A stretch of 64,000 nucleotides of DNA from Linum tenue (GCA_946122785.1 CAMGYJ010000006.1:40134066-40198065); one strand, 5' to 3'. Positions 1 through 10,939 are shown, numbered from the stretch's first letter. Program-made: numbers and translations. The notes: generated by a model from the letters alone, not told the origin.

Positions 1-1025
1 AGCTCTTTCCCGGAAAACCCCGTTCCCGGTGGTCTGGACCGTTCACGGACACACAGGTGTTCCCGTATGGCACGATTGAAATTGCCAACCGGGTATTCTG
101 ACCGGGGATCGCGATTTATAGCTTCTTAAGGTAAAAGAAGGGAAAAGTTGAAGGGTTCCGAGTTTTAGAGAGACAAAGCGTATACCTAGAGAGAGAAAGT
201 GAAGAACCTGATTCTTCAAGCATCTTAGATCGATCTTCATCACCATTGGAGCCCGGCTTGCGCTTGGAGAAGTGCTGATTGATTGCCAGAAGCTGAATCT
301 CATCCTTCACAGTATGGTTTCCGCATCTGAGCTAGATTTCCCGTCTCTCTCTATGGAGTAACTTTCTTATTCATCTGGATATGAAGAACCCTAGATTTGT
401 ATGTTAGGTCTGATTGTATGAGCCCAAGTACAAATTCAGTGATATGATTATATTCAATTGAGGTTTGATTTGTTGAATGGCATGAATCCTGATCAAATTC
501 CTGTTATTTCTTCTTTGACCTAGAAAGAGAATATCTGCCTAGGTTGATCGAGCACCCTTGATTGAAGGTAGTGAATTGGCGACTTTAGTGGAGGAGTCAA
601 TTCACTATTATGTACTGGATTTACTTCGGTAGAGTAGAGGAGGTTTGGTTCGTTAGGGCCTCAATCTGTTTACTCCGGTGGAGGTTAGTCGCCCACTGGG
701 GACTCAGATTGAGAGGGTCTGGAGATCTTTAGTCGAGACTGCAGACTGTTTAAGAACCTCCCGCAGTATAGCTATCATTGAAATTGAACTTGGTAAATTA
801 CAATCTGGCTTAATTGTAGTCTAGGGGGAACCATATCCGGGTGACCTCTCTCAACTTGAAAACAACCTTTAACTGCTTTGCTTGTTTGCTTGTTTGGACC
901 TTCACTAAGCTTTCACTGCTAAATAATAAGAACTCACTGAGTAGTCATCACACTTAGGACCCGGGTTGACATTAAAACCCAAACCCGCTGTACTACGCTT
1001 TAGGAGGTGGTTACACTTGGCCATT
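1..1025 (+). repeat. Athila-like LTR remnant S (3' portion)
   Basis: This non-coding stretch follows the same order of landmarks as the 3' half of the complete LTR at 46814-48199: a purine-rich leader, 'tatggagta', 'atgaagaaccctag', a gene-sized A/T-rich part, 'ggtgaaggttagtcgcc'-like text, 'ctagggggaac', then 'cccgggttgaca' and 'ttacacttgg'. It starts before the window and is cut at about 1025, before the expected TCA end and PBS, where gag of element B begins. It therefore represents a truncated LTR in + orientation, divergent from the other LTRs here. No ORF inside it is convincing. Confidence 0.6.
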
Positions 1026-1027
1026 TT

Positions 1028-1857
1028 CTAGAGTGACGGTAGAAGGGTGGAGAACTGCTTCTTGATTTCAAGGGTTACACTTGACATTAAAACCCTCTGG
1101 GTGAGTCTTCTCAACATCGAACGGGCTTCAAACTCCACGTTCTCCGGGTAGAACTGCTTCTTGAGTTCTCTCTTGAAATCTTCCCACATTACCATCACAC
1201 ACGTACTTCTTTTGACGTCTGCTTCACGTCGCCTCCACCACACCATGGCAACATCAACCAAGTAAAGTGGACAGTACGGAGTTTTACCTCATCCTCTTGG
1301 ATGCCGGATGCCTTGAAGTACTGCTCAATACTCCAAAGGAAGTTATCTAACTCCCTCACATTCCTTGAACCTCCGAAGTTCTTCGGTCTTGGAACATCAG
1401 CGCGTGGGACGGATTGCACCGGGGCTGGTCCGCTAGCCATGGCTCTCTTCACGAGAGTGATCTCACTCTTGAGGTCTGCAATCTCCTCCTTCACGCCGAC
1501 CAGCTCAGCCTGGACATGCTCTTTCACAACTTCAATGGCGTTGTTCACGGATTTGGAGATGGTGTTGGTGATGAGAGCCACGAGCTCTTCTCGCATCCCA
1601 TCATGGTTGATCTCCAAGCTCGCCAACCTACCAGCCATTCCTTGAACATCGCTTTGGACTTGGGTGAAGTTAGCTCCCAAATCCTCGATGGAAGTGATGT
1701 CTTCCCCCACCTTCACTTCAACTCTAGAGACACGCCTCTCTAGGGACGCCATAGGATCACGAGTGCTTGACTTATCACCCTTTGGCTTGGGATTCTTCAC
1801 GGGATCCCTTCCACGGTGCTTCTCATGCTCTGTAACGCCGCTATCTAATCCCGACAT
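1028..1857 (-). pseudogene. Truncated Ty3/gypsy gag of element B
   Basis: The reading frame starts near 1857 (MSGLDSGVTEHEK...), has a coiled-coil-like charged region, and then a retrotransposon gag domain. The best marker is the stretch WWRRREADVKRST...WEDFKRELKKQFYPENVEFEAR, which spans two frames (stop or frameshift near 1250), so the gene is broken. Gag normally coats the element RNA in cytoplasmic particles. Only the N-terminal and central parts remain; the sequence breaks off at about 1026 against LTR remnant S. The tRNA-Met PBS just upstream and the short LTR point to a chromovirus-type element, although no pol is left to prove the lineage. Confidence 0.75.
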
Positions 1858-1921
1858 TTTTGGTGAGGCTCTTCCTTTTCGTCTGGCTACTGCTTCTACT
1901 TTGCTAGCACAAAGCCGAACG

Positions 1922-1935
1922 GGGCTCTGATACCA
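1922..1935 (-). other. PBS of element B, complementary to initiator tRNA-Met
   Basis: The minus strand reads TGGTATCAGAGCCC, the classic minus-strand primer site matching the 3' end of plant initiator tRNA-Met. It lies two bases inside the LTR end and upstream of gag, exactly where a PBS should be. Confidence 0.85.
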
Positions 1936-1937
1936 CT

Positions 1938-2377
1938 TGTCACGACCTTACTCTCGATCGTGCGGCCCTAGCTCTCAATTCTGTTAGAGTGCTAGGGAGC
2001 CTTTCTCTCAACTCACTTGCAAGCAAAGAAACAAGAACAAAGACAAAGGAATTGAGAGATCTCTCTAGTGTGTATTACTCTAAAAAATGATGGAATGAGT
2101 TACAAGTGAGGGAGATGACTCCTTATATAGGCCTCTCCTCATACAAGGCATCAATGCCCCTCATAATGTCCCTCTACATCAATACACCCCATTAAGTCCC
2201 CCCATTATGCACTCTATAAATGTCACCCATTATGTGACTCATAAGTGCACCATTAAGCTCTCTATTACGGTGGAGAATCCTAGGAGCATCTCTATGCTAA
2301 TAGTCTTCCACACACGCCACATGTGCAGCCGGCATGTTGTCACCTTATTGGTGCCATGTCATCTGCCACATGTGACA
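1938..2377 (-). repeat. 5' LTR of element B (about 440 bp)
   Basis: Bounded by TGTCAC at one end and GTGACA at the other, i.e. TG...CA with a short terminal inverted repeat. The left end abuts the PBS. A TATA box (CTATATAAGG on the minus strand, 2121-2130) is followed in the sense direction by the transcribed part. The right end meets LTR remnant L at about 2378. The matching 3' LTR is not in the window, so this is a fragment of an insertion. Confidence 0.75.
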
Positions 2378-2672
2378 GGTTTCAGAGGTTACTGACGCCA
2401 AAGGAGTTCACGATCTCTAAGACCGTGAACTGGGGTCATTGACCGTGAAACCAGGAGAGTGAAGCGGTGTATTTTGGATGACACTGAGTTCACGGACGCG
2501 TTTAGGTGTTCACGTCCGTGAACTGACCAACGCATTTGTGAACGATCACTTGCGGGCAAATATAAAGACATCAGCGTGGAGAGAGAAAAGGAGAGATGGT
2601 TTTTTGGAGAGAAATTCAATTCCCTCTCTAGGGTTTGCCCAAAAACACCAAAGGGGAGTTCTAGTGAGAGAG

Positions 2673-2698
2673 GGAGAGAGAGAGAGAGAGAGAGAGAG
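2673..2698 (+). repeat. (GA)n microsatellite
   Basis: An uninterrupted GA dinucleotide run inside the leader of LTR L. A related shorter GA/CT run sits at the same place in LTR I and LTR G (CT run at 47483-47503). Confidence 0.9.
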
Positions 2699-2939
2699 CT
2701 AGAGTGATCTTGGAGCATCATTGGAGGCTTGGGTGGATCTTGAAGACAAGGATTCAAGCCTAGAAGAAGAAGAAGAAGATCTTGAGCTCAAATTTGTAAT
2801 CCCTCTCTCTCTCTAGAAACTCACTCTTTTCTCTTAGGTGTTGTAGATCCCTAACTAATACTTTGTAATTACTTGTTTAGATTGAATGATTGTTTATGGG
2901 TGTTGTTTAATTCAAAGATTGAGGTATTATTCATGTCAA

Positions 2940-3055
2940 TTGTGCATGTTTGTGCTTAGCATCTAAGGGTTGTGCATGATTGGTGCGTAGCAAGCTAAGG
3001 ATTGTGCATGCTTGTGTTTAGCAACCTAAGGATTGTGCATGTTTATGCTTAACGA
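2940..3055 (+). repeat. LTR minisatellite, about 30-bp unit, about 4 copies
   Basis: Degenerate units of the form 'attgtgcatgtttgtgctta' followed by 'gcaacctaagg' repeat about four times. The same unit recurs at the same LTR position in E (13385-13475) and in both F LTRs (33383-33450 and 42027-42105, antisense). Confidence 0.75.
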
Positions 3056-3775
3056 TCTTAGCCACTTAACCTAGATTAGAAAGCGAAACCCCCCTTCCAA
3101 GGGAGTCTCAATCGAGTGGCATCCCTAGGGCTTTTTAAGTTTCCTAACTAGGTTAATTTAGGGCAAGCCTCAATTTTGGGTTAGAGACCCTTGACTCAAG
3201 TTTGCATCTAGGTTGGTTGTGATTAAGCCGCTCAAACTCCGGTTTGAGGGAGAGACCTAGGCAACCACTAGAGACTGAGTGAGAGGATCGATCCAGTGAC
3301 AAATCGATCTCTAATGAATCTATCCTGTGACAAATGGATCACTAGCTGCTCTTCCTAGTGGCTCCCCTAGAATTGGTGAGTGGATCGATCCCGTGACAAA
3401 TCGATCGCTAGTGATTTTATTACGTGACAAATCAATCACTAGTTGCTCACCCCTGCGGTTCACAACCACCTACGCTGCACAACTCCATTCAATCCAACGA
3501 GTTATGGTTGCTAGTTAGGGGGAAGCAACTCATAGGTGAAGCTCCCTTAGTTAGAATTTTCCCGTATTTACTTTTCCTTACTAGTTTAGTTTGTAGTTTT
3601 CTTAGTTCTAAACCCAAAACAGTTTTGCTAGATAACTACTTAACCGATTGAAATAGGGGTACATGGACCAGCCCGAGTCGATATTTAAATACTTGCTCTA
3701 TACTGCACCCTGCTAGAGTTTAAAAACACGGACTCTAGTCGGGATTAATTTGTGGTGTAGTTTCGTGCGAGTCAG

Positions 3776-4668
3776 TGATAAGCCGTGGAGAAATTAAGTT
3801 TCGTACCCATCGCCTCCTGCAAGCTCTCCCAGAAATGTGATGTGAAACTAGCATCTCAATCTGAGACAATCGATAGAGGAACACCATGAAGTCTTACAAT
3901 GTGATTTATGTACAACCTCGCTAACTCTTACATACTTGGCTTGAATTGAATGGGGATAAAATGTGCCACTTTAGTCATCCGATCCACAATCACCCAAATG
4001 GTATCTTTTCCTTCCTTGGTAGAAGGAAATCCGGTCAAAAAATCCATCGTGATCCTCTCGAATTTCCATTATGGAATTGGTAGCGCCTGCGAGAGTCCGG
4101 CTGGTGCACGATGCTCCACCTTCTTCTTTTGACAAACTAGACAAGCTTGAACATGCTCAGCCACCTCCCGCTTTATTCCTGGCCACCAAAAATGTGTTTT
4201 AATCGTGTTATACATCTTTGTGACCCCCAGGTGCATGCCATACATGGATGAATGGGCTTCCTCCATAATTCTTTGTCTTAAATCACCCAACTTTGGAACC
4301 CATATATGACCATGCCTTTTCAGTATGCCTTCTTCCACCATGAATTCACTTTCTTCCCCCGCTTCAACTTGCTTCAACTTCTCTATACACTCAGTATCCG
4401 CTTGTTGACTTTCTGTAATTTGATCATGGAGTAATGGTCGGATGCTTAGGCTTGCAATTAAGGTTGTGATGTCCTCCACCTGAAACTCGACCCCCAAAGC
4501 TCTCATTTCCACTAATTCTGTCAACCTTCCCTTCCGGCTGAGTGCATTAGCGGCTACATTTGCCTTGCCAGGATGGTAATCAATTGTGCAGTCGTAGTTA
4601 TTCAAAAACTTCAACCATCTAATTTGTCGGTTATTCAACTCTTTCTGATCCATCAAATACTTCAAACT
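3776..4668 (-). pseudogene. RNase H end and integrase N-half of element D
   Basis: Translated on the minus strand from 4668, the frame gives the end of RNase H (KYLMDQKELNNRQIRWLKFL), then the integrase zinc finger with the HH-CC pattern (EAHSSMYGMHLG ... CLVCQKKK). After a frame change near 4080 the core follows, with the first catalytic Asp in [12 protein letters not shown] and the second in SIVSD. The gene is cut at about 3776 before the catalytic Glu. Integrase would insert the cDNA in the nucleus; this copy cannot. The motif style ([18 protein letters not shown]) is that of Del/Tekay-type chromoviruses. Confidence 0.8.
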
Positions 4669-5250
4669 CTAGTGGTCGGTCATAATTGTGAACGTTTCAC
4701 CGTAAAGGTAATGCCTCCATAATTTTAAGGCAAACACGATAGCTACCAACTCTAGATCACAAGTTGGGTAGTTGCACTCATGTGGCCTCAATTTTCGTGA
4801 AGCATAAGCAATCACCTTTCTGTTCTGCATCAAGACACAACCCAAACCAAGATATGAGGCATCACTATACACCACATATTCTCCTCCTTCCACTGGTAAT
4901 GCCAGAACTGGAGCTGAAGTCAGCTTTTGCTTCAATTCTTCAGAACTCTATTGGCACTCTTCCGTCATATGTATGGGGTTTCCTTCCTCAATAGCTTAGT
5001 CATAAGTGAGGCTATTTTAGAAAACCCTTCTACAAATCGACTGTAGTACCCAGCTAACCCCAGAAAACTTCGTACTCCAGACACATCCTTAGGTGGATTC
5101 TAATTCACAATAGCTTCAATCTTCTTTGGATCCACCTCTACTACCCTTCTGGACACCACGTGTTCTAGAAATAGTACTTCTTCCAAATAGAGTGCACACT
5201 TCAAGAATTTGGCGTAATCTCACCTGATTCTGGCTTCCCTCTCCCCATAC
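4669..5250 (-). pseudogene. Reverse transcriptase C-terminus and RNase H of element D
   Basis: The minus strand reads through the RT connection region ([19 protein letters not shown]) with stop codons, then an RNase H frame at 4935-4669 containing [23 protein letters not shown] and the terminal TIMTDH, in which the conserved RNase H aspartates can be seen. An in-frame TAG at 4666-4668 separates this from the integrase frame. The RT palm with the YxDD box and the protease are missing: the sequence jumps at about 5250 to a zinc-knuckle/gag region, so an internal deletion removed roughly the middle of pol. Confidence 0.75.
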
Positions 5251-5399
5251 CATGGGTTGTTGACTCGGTTTACCCCCTTAATAGGAGTTAGCTCCAGGTC
5301 CTCAAGATCTGGGATGTCCTCCTTGCCTTGACGCTCCCCTAGAAACCTCCACTGATGGGGTTCTCGGGCTCTTAACTATTCCCACTAACGGTGTTGGTG

Positions 5400-6300
5400 C
5401 TCGGACAAGCTATGGACACTATGGTCGAGTATGGCCAGCCTTGCCATAGTTAAAACATACAATCCCCCTCTGAGGCATGCTATCACATCGCCCTAGATGA
5501 ATCTTCCCACAGGTCGACCATGGTGGATAGCCGGCGGGTCCCACAGGTCGACCATGGTGTCACCCCTGGCCTAACGTCATATTTTAGTCCCCTCCGAGCC
5601 TATTGAGCAAACCCGGCCGCATAAGTCGGTTAGGAAGGGCCTTCCTCTTCCTATCACTTGGACTCTCTTTCCAAGAGCCCCTCTTGGCCTTCTCAGGTTC
5701 TCCCTCCTTAGGGCAGCCTGTTTAATGGCATTTAGGCTTCCCATGTTAGCTGAGGAGACTCCCTCCTGGATGGTGTATCGAAGACCACGAAGGAACCTCA
5801 TGGCTAACTTCTCATCTCGGTCTGTCTCAATCTCACACCACTCCAATAACTCGAAGAATTTGATGTAGTAAGACAACACAAACATCTCGCCCTGCCTAAG
5901 ATTGTCAAATGCTCGCTGCTTGTTATACAACCATTCTGGAGGAAAGAAAGTCGCCCGGAACATAGTCATGAATTCCAGGTAGGTCACTACCGGAGGAAAG
6001 ACTTGACCTTCCTCATGAGTGCCCCACCAAGTCAAGGCATGGCCTTTGAGAAGCATAACCATTGCCTGGAGCCTCTTCTCCTCGTCATAACCCTTTTAAT
6101 CGAACTGGACCCGCGGCTCCTTCAACCACATCGTTGTTTCTTGGGGATCAGCATATCCACTCGAAACACCTTCAGCCCATATTTCTTAAGTTGGGGAAAC
6201 TCCACCCTGATGGGGGGTGTAGCGGTGCTATCTGAGCGTTATGAGGGCCCACAATATTCCGGTCACTACAAAAGAAGAAAAAGAAGCCAAACTTTAGTTT
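5400..6300 (-). pseudogene. Gag and zinc-knuckle remnant of element D
   Basis: The clearest frame runs 6062-5577 on the minus strand. It contains a retrotransposon gag core (LLKGHALTWWGTHEEGQ, FRATFFPPEWLYNKQRAFDNL, DEKLAMRFLRGL). Upstream, frames broken by shifts continue the N-terminus to about 6300. Downstream at about 5450 a CFNYGKAGHTRP-like remnant of a CCHC knuckle is visible. Gag packages the genomic RNA. Frameshifts and stops make it non-functional. Confidence 0.75.
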
Positions 6301-6509
6301 TCTTCCACAAAAATTTCTTCCCACCAAAAATTGTTTATAAATTCCTAAAAAAATATGTAAAAATCATTTCTAAAATATTTTTTGTAACAATTGATCCCAT
6401 CACCTAGAATGACTCGTTGCAAATACGAGTATGGAGTACCTTCACCCGACTGAGGGTAGCTAATCCTCACGAGTTAAGGTAACATACTTATAGTGCAGCG
6501 AACTAACCG

Positions 6510-6522
6510 GGCTCTGATACCA
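6510..6522 (-). other. PBS of element D, initiator tRNA-Met
   Basis: The minus strand reads TGGTATCAGAGCC, matching the 3' end of initiator tRNA-Met, two bases from the LTR end TGTAACACCCC on the plus strand. Confidence 0.85.
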
Positions 6523-6524
6523 CT

Positions 6525-9012
6525 TGTAACACCCCACTTGCCAACTCCTCGGTGTTACGTGTTGAACTCAATCATCGCAAACATTATATCCGATAATTAA
6601 ACATGAACACAAACCTTATCATACAAACTCATTATCCGAACCCCAAACCCAGTTATTCAATTTGTACAAAACGTGGGTTTATTATTCAAAACACTCAAAG
6701 CAGAAATCCTAGGTGACCATTGAAGAACAGTGTTCCAAACTACCTCCGAGCTAGAAAACAGACGTGGGTCAGCAACAAATATGTACGTGTGGATCCTTCC
6801 CATGACCTAATTTTGGGACCGCAATCAGCTAATCAAATAATCATAATCAATTGTAATTTAGTACTCTAGATACCATATTAAATCATCATATATAAATCAT
6901 CATCACAGAATTAGTTCATCCAATCAGATTATCACATAGTTTCACGAACACATAGTCAATGCATGATATGAAAATTCCGGTTAATTATTAATGGCGCCAA
7001 GGTCACCATACACTTACCCCCGCTCGAGCAAACCATCATCTGTGGTACTCATGCAACCACAATACGCGTAGATGCGAGCTAGATCTACCCAAACCCAAAA
7101 TCATCTGGGGGTAAAAGTGTCGGCCCTTTCTACGTCTATGTGAATTAATATGATCACGAATCAAATAATTCCATTTCTCTCATCCATCACAAACTATCCT
7201 AAATCAATGCAGTCCCACTAATTAAGCGGTCCATGCATAATCGATCCAGAATCAGTGTAGTCCCACTGATTAAACTGGTCCATGTGGATCTCATGTTTCT
7301 CATCTCATAAACTCATCATTATCTCAATCAATCACAGAACCAATGTCATCCCACAGATTCCCAATCCATATGTATCTCATGTCGGTTATCAACTCGACAT
7401 TCTCAAAATCAAATCCATCATCGAACCTCAAATCACATAAACCATCATCATCCTTCAGTAACAATACTCAACAGTTCTAGATCATAATTCGTCATCCAAA
7501 ATTCATCACACAACTTCACGTAATATCGTTGGTTCAAAATAATCATAAATAACCGGTTTGCGGTTAAAATAACTTTTAACTCAAAATTCACTTTCCTTCA
7601 TTTAAATAATCACAAAATCCATATAAATTATTTTATTGAAACCAAAAACTACTTAATCCAGTTCCAATCATAAATATCAATTTAGAGAATAAAATCTCAA
7701 AAACTTCGTATTAACCATTATTTTACAGTAATTTAAATTCTAATAAAACTGTAACTCAAAAAATGTCCCAAAAATACCAGAACATCCATTTATCATACTA
7801 AAATAGGACTGTCCAGTTTTTATATTTTTCAACATCACAAAAACATGAAAATAATATCACATTCGACCTTTACAGCAATTCTCATATTAAGCTCGTTTTT
7901 ACCATTTTAAAGATAAAAACTCCACCAACCTCCTTATTTATCATTTTAACACCAAAAAATATTTAACAAGCCACACTGGCCATTTTAAAGTCAACGACAT
8001 CTTAAAGATAAATAAAACACGTTTTTACCGATCTTTTCTTAAAATTCACTGTTGTGCAGTTTGTAACTCGGAAACTATTTTCAAGTGAAGTCTTCTGATA
8101 AATCTGCCCCAAAATCATTTTAGACATACAAAAATATATTTGATCTGTTTTAAACTCAATAAACACAACAATGCATTGGTGAAACTTGTCAAATACCGAT
8201 ATTTACATCGTAAAATCCATAACAATAAAAAATAATCACCAAATCATCATATCAACAAATAAGTGATCACCCACAGTAATCCATACATCCAAATTTGCAA
8301 ATCAAGCATAAATAATCGATGCAATTATTAAGGTCCGATTAAGTTATAAAATTCCAGAGATTGGCTCCTAAAAATCCTCCTCGTTTCTACAGTTCATCGT
8401 TTGGAAGTCAAACAAAAAAACTGAGAATTGATCATCGTTAGTACGCAATTAGGGATTAATTGTTAATTTTCTGCTTGTCCAAAATCTGCAGAAAATGGAA
8501 ATTCCCTTACCTCACATTGCAACTTCCAGACCTTGTTTCTCTGTTGTCTGAGCTCGGAATTCGATTCCGTAAATTATGTGATGCTCGTAGTGACTTGCTC
8601 TTCGCAATGGTATCAAGCTTCGCAACTGATACTTTCCTTAGTGGCACTGGTTTGGCTGACGAAAAGGTTACGACATAAGTATCGGAAAAGAAACTTCAGT
8701 GAGTTGGTTTGACGATTTGGCTTTGTAATCAAATTTGTTTGGGTTCTTAACCTACGTTGAACTTACAGAGACTATGCTAGGTTTTGGTTTCATATTCTTT
8801 CCTTTATTTTCTCTTATTGGTGTTTGTACGGAGGTAGCAATGGAGAGCTAGCTTCCCCTTGATATAGAGCTCTTTGTTCACTCTTCTACCTCTTCATTTA
8901 CTATCCACAGATGGAGTAAAGGCATGGGTCGGCCTTCTAAGGAGCAGTAGCTTTGAAAGGAAGAAATTCAAGTTCCAAAGCCGGCTCCATAAACAAGCTA
9001 GTTGCTGGTGCA
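6525..9012 (-). repeat. Probable 5' LTR of Tekay-like element D (about 2.5 kb)
   Basis: The left end TGTAACACCCC abuts the PBS. The sequence is A/T-rich, without credible ORFs, and runs to a putative end ...GGTGCA at 9012, after which a fragment of an Athila-like 3' region begins. Large LTRs with TGTTAC/GTAACA-like ends are usual for Tekay/Del chromoviruses, but the right boundary is inferred only from the sequence change, as no second LTR is present for comparison. Confidence 0.6.
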
Positions 9013-9111
9013 TAAATTTATGGATGTCTTGACTCGATTACTTGTTGATTACAATTGCCATGCATTGTGTTTGTGAATTGGAATAGATGGTTGGTTGACT
9101 AGGTAGCCATG
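9013..9111 (+). repeat. Fragment of Athila-like 3' region
   Basis: About 100 bp nearly matching 11141-11240 ('ataaatttatggatg' to 'tgactaggtag'). It is out of order: in E this text lies downstream of the 3' ORF, whereas here it precedes the leader exon. So 9111/9112 is a recombination or deletion junction. Confidence 0.75.
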
Positions 9112-9407
9112 TGAATTGGAAAAATGCAAAAATCCGTCGGGTATTCGATTTTTCCCCCATTTCTGGCAAGAAAAACCCAAAACAAACGTCGTACCCATTC
9201 TCCCCTTATCAAAACCGGCCTCTGTTGAAATTTTTGGGAGATTTGGGCCAACTTTTTTCCGGTCAAGTCGCCGGCGGCGAGCTTCCGGCGAGTCTCAGAC
9301 GAGCTTCCGACGAAGCTCCGGCAACCCCTCTCCGGTCAGTTTTTCTGCTGTTTTTCACCTTCCTTACCCGCACCTCACTTCCTCCTACGTCTTACTTGCG
9401 TCTCCAG
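9112..9407 (+). other. Putative leader exon of the E 3' ORF transcript
   Basis: This C/T-rich block with 'gtcgccggcggcgagc' and 'ctcacttcctcctacgt' is conserved in the leaders at 15230-15540 (A, minus) and 37611-37920 (F, minus). It ends in CTCCAG followed by GTTGGT, a plausible 5' splice site. The upstream TATA and palindrome module found in A and F is missing here because the copy is 5' truncated at 9112. The short frames inside it (about 110-134 residues) are not conserved and I do not call them genes. Confidence 0.55.
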
Positions 9408-9865
9408 GTTGGTTTTCAGCTTTACCTAATAATTTGTGGAGAATCGGATTAGGTAGTGAAGTGAGGATGATTTTTGTGCTTTGCATGTTGAACCTAGATT
9501 TAGGGCGAGGAATTAAGTGAATTAGGTCGATTGAATGGTGGAACGATATTTGCATGAGCTTAGTTGAGCCTTGGTGGGCGTGTTTAATCCGAATTGCCTT
9601 TATCTATTAGAATTTGGCCACCAAGTGCTATGTTTGAATGCATGTGAGGTTTATGTTGATTTGTGGATGGTAGCCATCGTGGTTTGGATTGTGTTTCAAT
9701 TTTTTTTGTGCTTGAATTGTGAATTACCCACAACCATGCCACGGTGGTTTGAGCTTAAATGTTTGATAACCATGGTGGAAAAACAAGTGTGGGGGGATCT
9801 CTCTTCCTCCCAATGGGCATTTTCTGATGATTCCACATATGGTGTCTGTTTGTCAATTTGTGCAG
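9408..9865 (+). other. Putative intron upstream of the E 3' ORF
   Basis: Starts GTTGGT after CTCCAG, has a T-rich interior and ends TTTGTGCAG directly before GATG, where the ORF start codon sits at 9867-9869. The equivalent interval in A (15229-14954) keeps both ends; in F the acceptor AG is mutated to GG. The segment also contains a 'caagtgtgggggg' purine tract. It is a prediction from splice-site shape and conservation only. Confidence 0.5.
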
Positions 9866-9866
9866 G

Positions 9867-10834
9867 ATGCTTAACTTGGAGCAAGAGTAAATCCGATATT
9901 TGTTGCACCACATGGATTTTGGCGACAAGTTCGCCTACCAGAGTGGCAACACGATTGGGCCTCACTGGCGGCTGGACTTGGACATGTTCAACTTGTTCAG
10001 GTGCCGAGCCGCGATGAATGGGGTGCTCTGTCACCCCTAGTGGCGCCAGCTCTTGACGATGGATATGAGGAGATCTACCATGAGCTGTGTGTGGAGTTCT
10101 ACGGCACCTTCTCCCACATCGTCCGCGCCAGTAAGAAGAGCCAACCGAGGGTGGAGTTCATTTTGGGAGGTCAGCCATAAGTGCTGACCTATGAAACCTT
10201 TGCTCAGGCGATGGGGCTCGACCCCACTCACATGACGATGACGGAGTGGCAGTACACCGTTGACTTCAACTATCAGGGAGCATTCTGAGCCCTCTACCGC
10301 TCCGAGCATGAGCAGGACGACTTTGAGGGGAGCCGCATCAATGCGGTAAAGCTGAGGACTCCTTGGAGGATCCTCCACACTCTGCTCACCCACTAAGTCA
10401 TCCCCAACCTCCAGTCCGGCCACTTGATGACGAAAAGAGGGCTCATTGCCCTCTACTCCATGAAGAGTCCTGCAAAGCCGATCAATCTAGGATCGCTGAT
10501 CGCCACTTCTTTCGCCCGGTGTCTGGGGTGGAACAGAGTGGACACCATGCATATAGGGGGCCTCATCACCAGGATGGCCCGACACTTCGAGGTGGATCTG
10601 ACCCGGTGCACCAGCGCTGGGAGGACGACTCCCTTCCTAGTGGAGACGAAGTACAACCATAAGCTGGTACTCCAGGGAGAGCGAGGAGTGGAGTACCTTG
10701 AGGGACTCCCACCTTCAGGAGTCATCCGAGCTGCAGTTGACCGGACTCCAGTGGAGCCTGACCCCGAGGTCCCACCACTAGTAGAGCAGCCACCTACTCA
10801 AGCACCCGGCCGCCGCCGGCGTCCAGTGCTCTAG
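9867..10834 (+). pseudogene. ATHILA ORF-1-like 3' ORF of element E, decayed
   Basis: From the ATG next to the predicted splice acceptor the translation parallels the A protein: IGPHWRLDLDMFNLFRCRA, then after a frameshift near 10062 EIYHELCVEFYGTF, FILGGQP, YETFAQAMGLDPTHM, WRILHTLLTH, GLIALYSMKS and IGGLITRMARHF, ending with a proline/arginine-rich tail at 10834. At least five in-frame stops interrupt it. The order of motifs resembles the ATHILA ORF-1 / putative plant transposon protein families, whose biochemical role is unknown. In autonomous Athila elements an env-like gene occupies this position, but I see no signal peptide or membrane anchor. Confidence 0.7.
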
Positions 10835-10863
10835 CGCCCAACACAGCCACCACCAGCTTACGC

Positions 10864-10904
10864 CATTGAGGGCAATGTCTAGTTTAAGTGTGGGGGGGGG
10901 GGGG
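10864..10904 (+). promoter_or_regulatory. CATTG hairpin plus second PPT-like tract (E)
   Basis: CATTGAGGGCAATG (10864-10877) can fold into a 5-bp stem with a 4-base loop and is followed by TTTAAGTGTGG and a 13-G run (10892-10904). The same pair of motifs occurs in F (36265-36278), J (56355-56368 and 60472-60485) and K (62607-62620). A role as central polypurine tract or RNA signal is inferred. Confidence 0.6.
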
Positions 10905-10939
10905 TAGTTTACTATTATGCTAGTGTGAGTGTGATGGAC

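Larger units (their letters stand above)
2378..3773 (+). repeat. Athila-like LTR remnant L
   Basis: It lacks the first roughly 200 bp of an LTR, then carries the palindrome pair GTTCACGATC/GACCGTGAAC (2406-2430), a TATA box TATAAAG (2561-2567), a GA microsatellite, a short tandem repeat (2940-3055), the 'tagttagggggaagc' landmark, and ends in ...GCGAGTCA at about 3773. It is most like LTR I at 45697-46813 over the leader region. No PBS follows: the next bases are antisense integrase of element D, so the junction is a breakpoint. Confidence 0.75.

Noticed and set aside
1301..1930. Plus-strand frames opposite the B gag
   Set aside because: Shadows of the antisense gag frame, no domain.
9111..9520. 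Two overlapping frames (113 and 134 residues) in the E leader
   Set aside because: The homologous leaders in A and F have frames of other length and content; better explained as a UTR exon.
9867..10834. 3' ORF as a true envelope gene
   Set aside because: Position fits env-like genes of Athila relatives, but no signal peptide, transmembrane helix or fusion-like segment is visible in any of the five copies.
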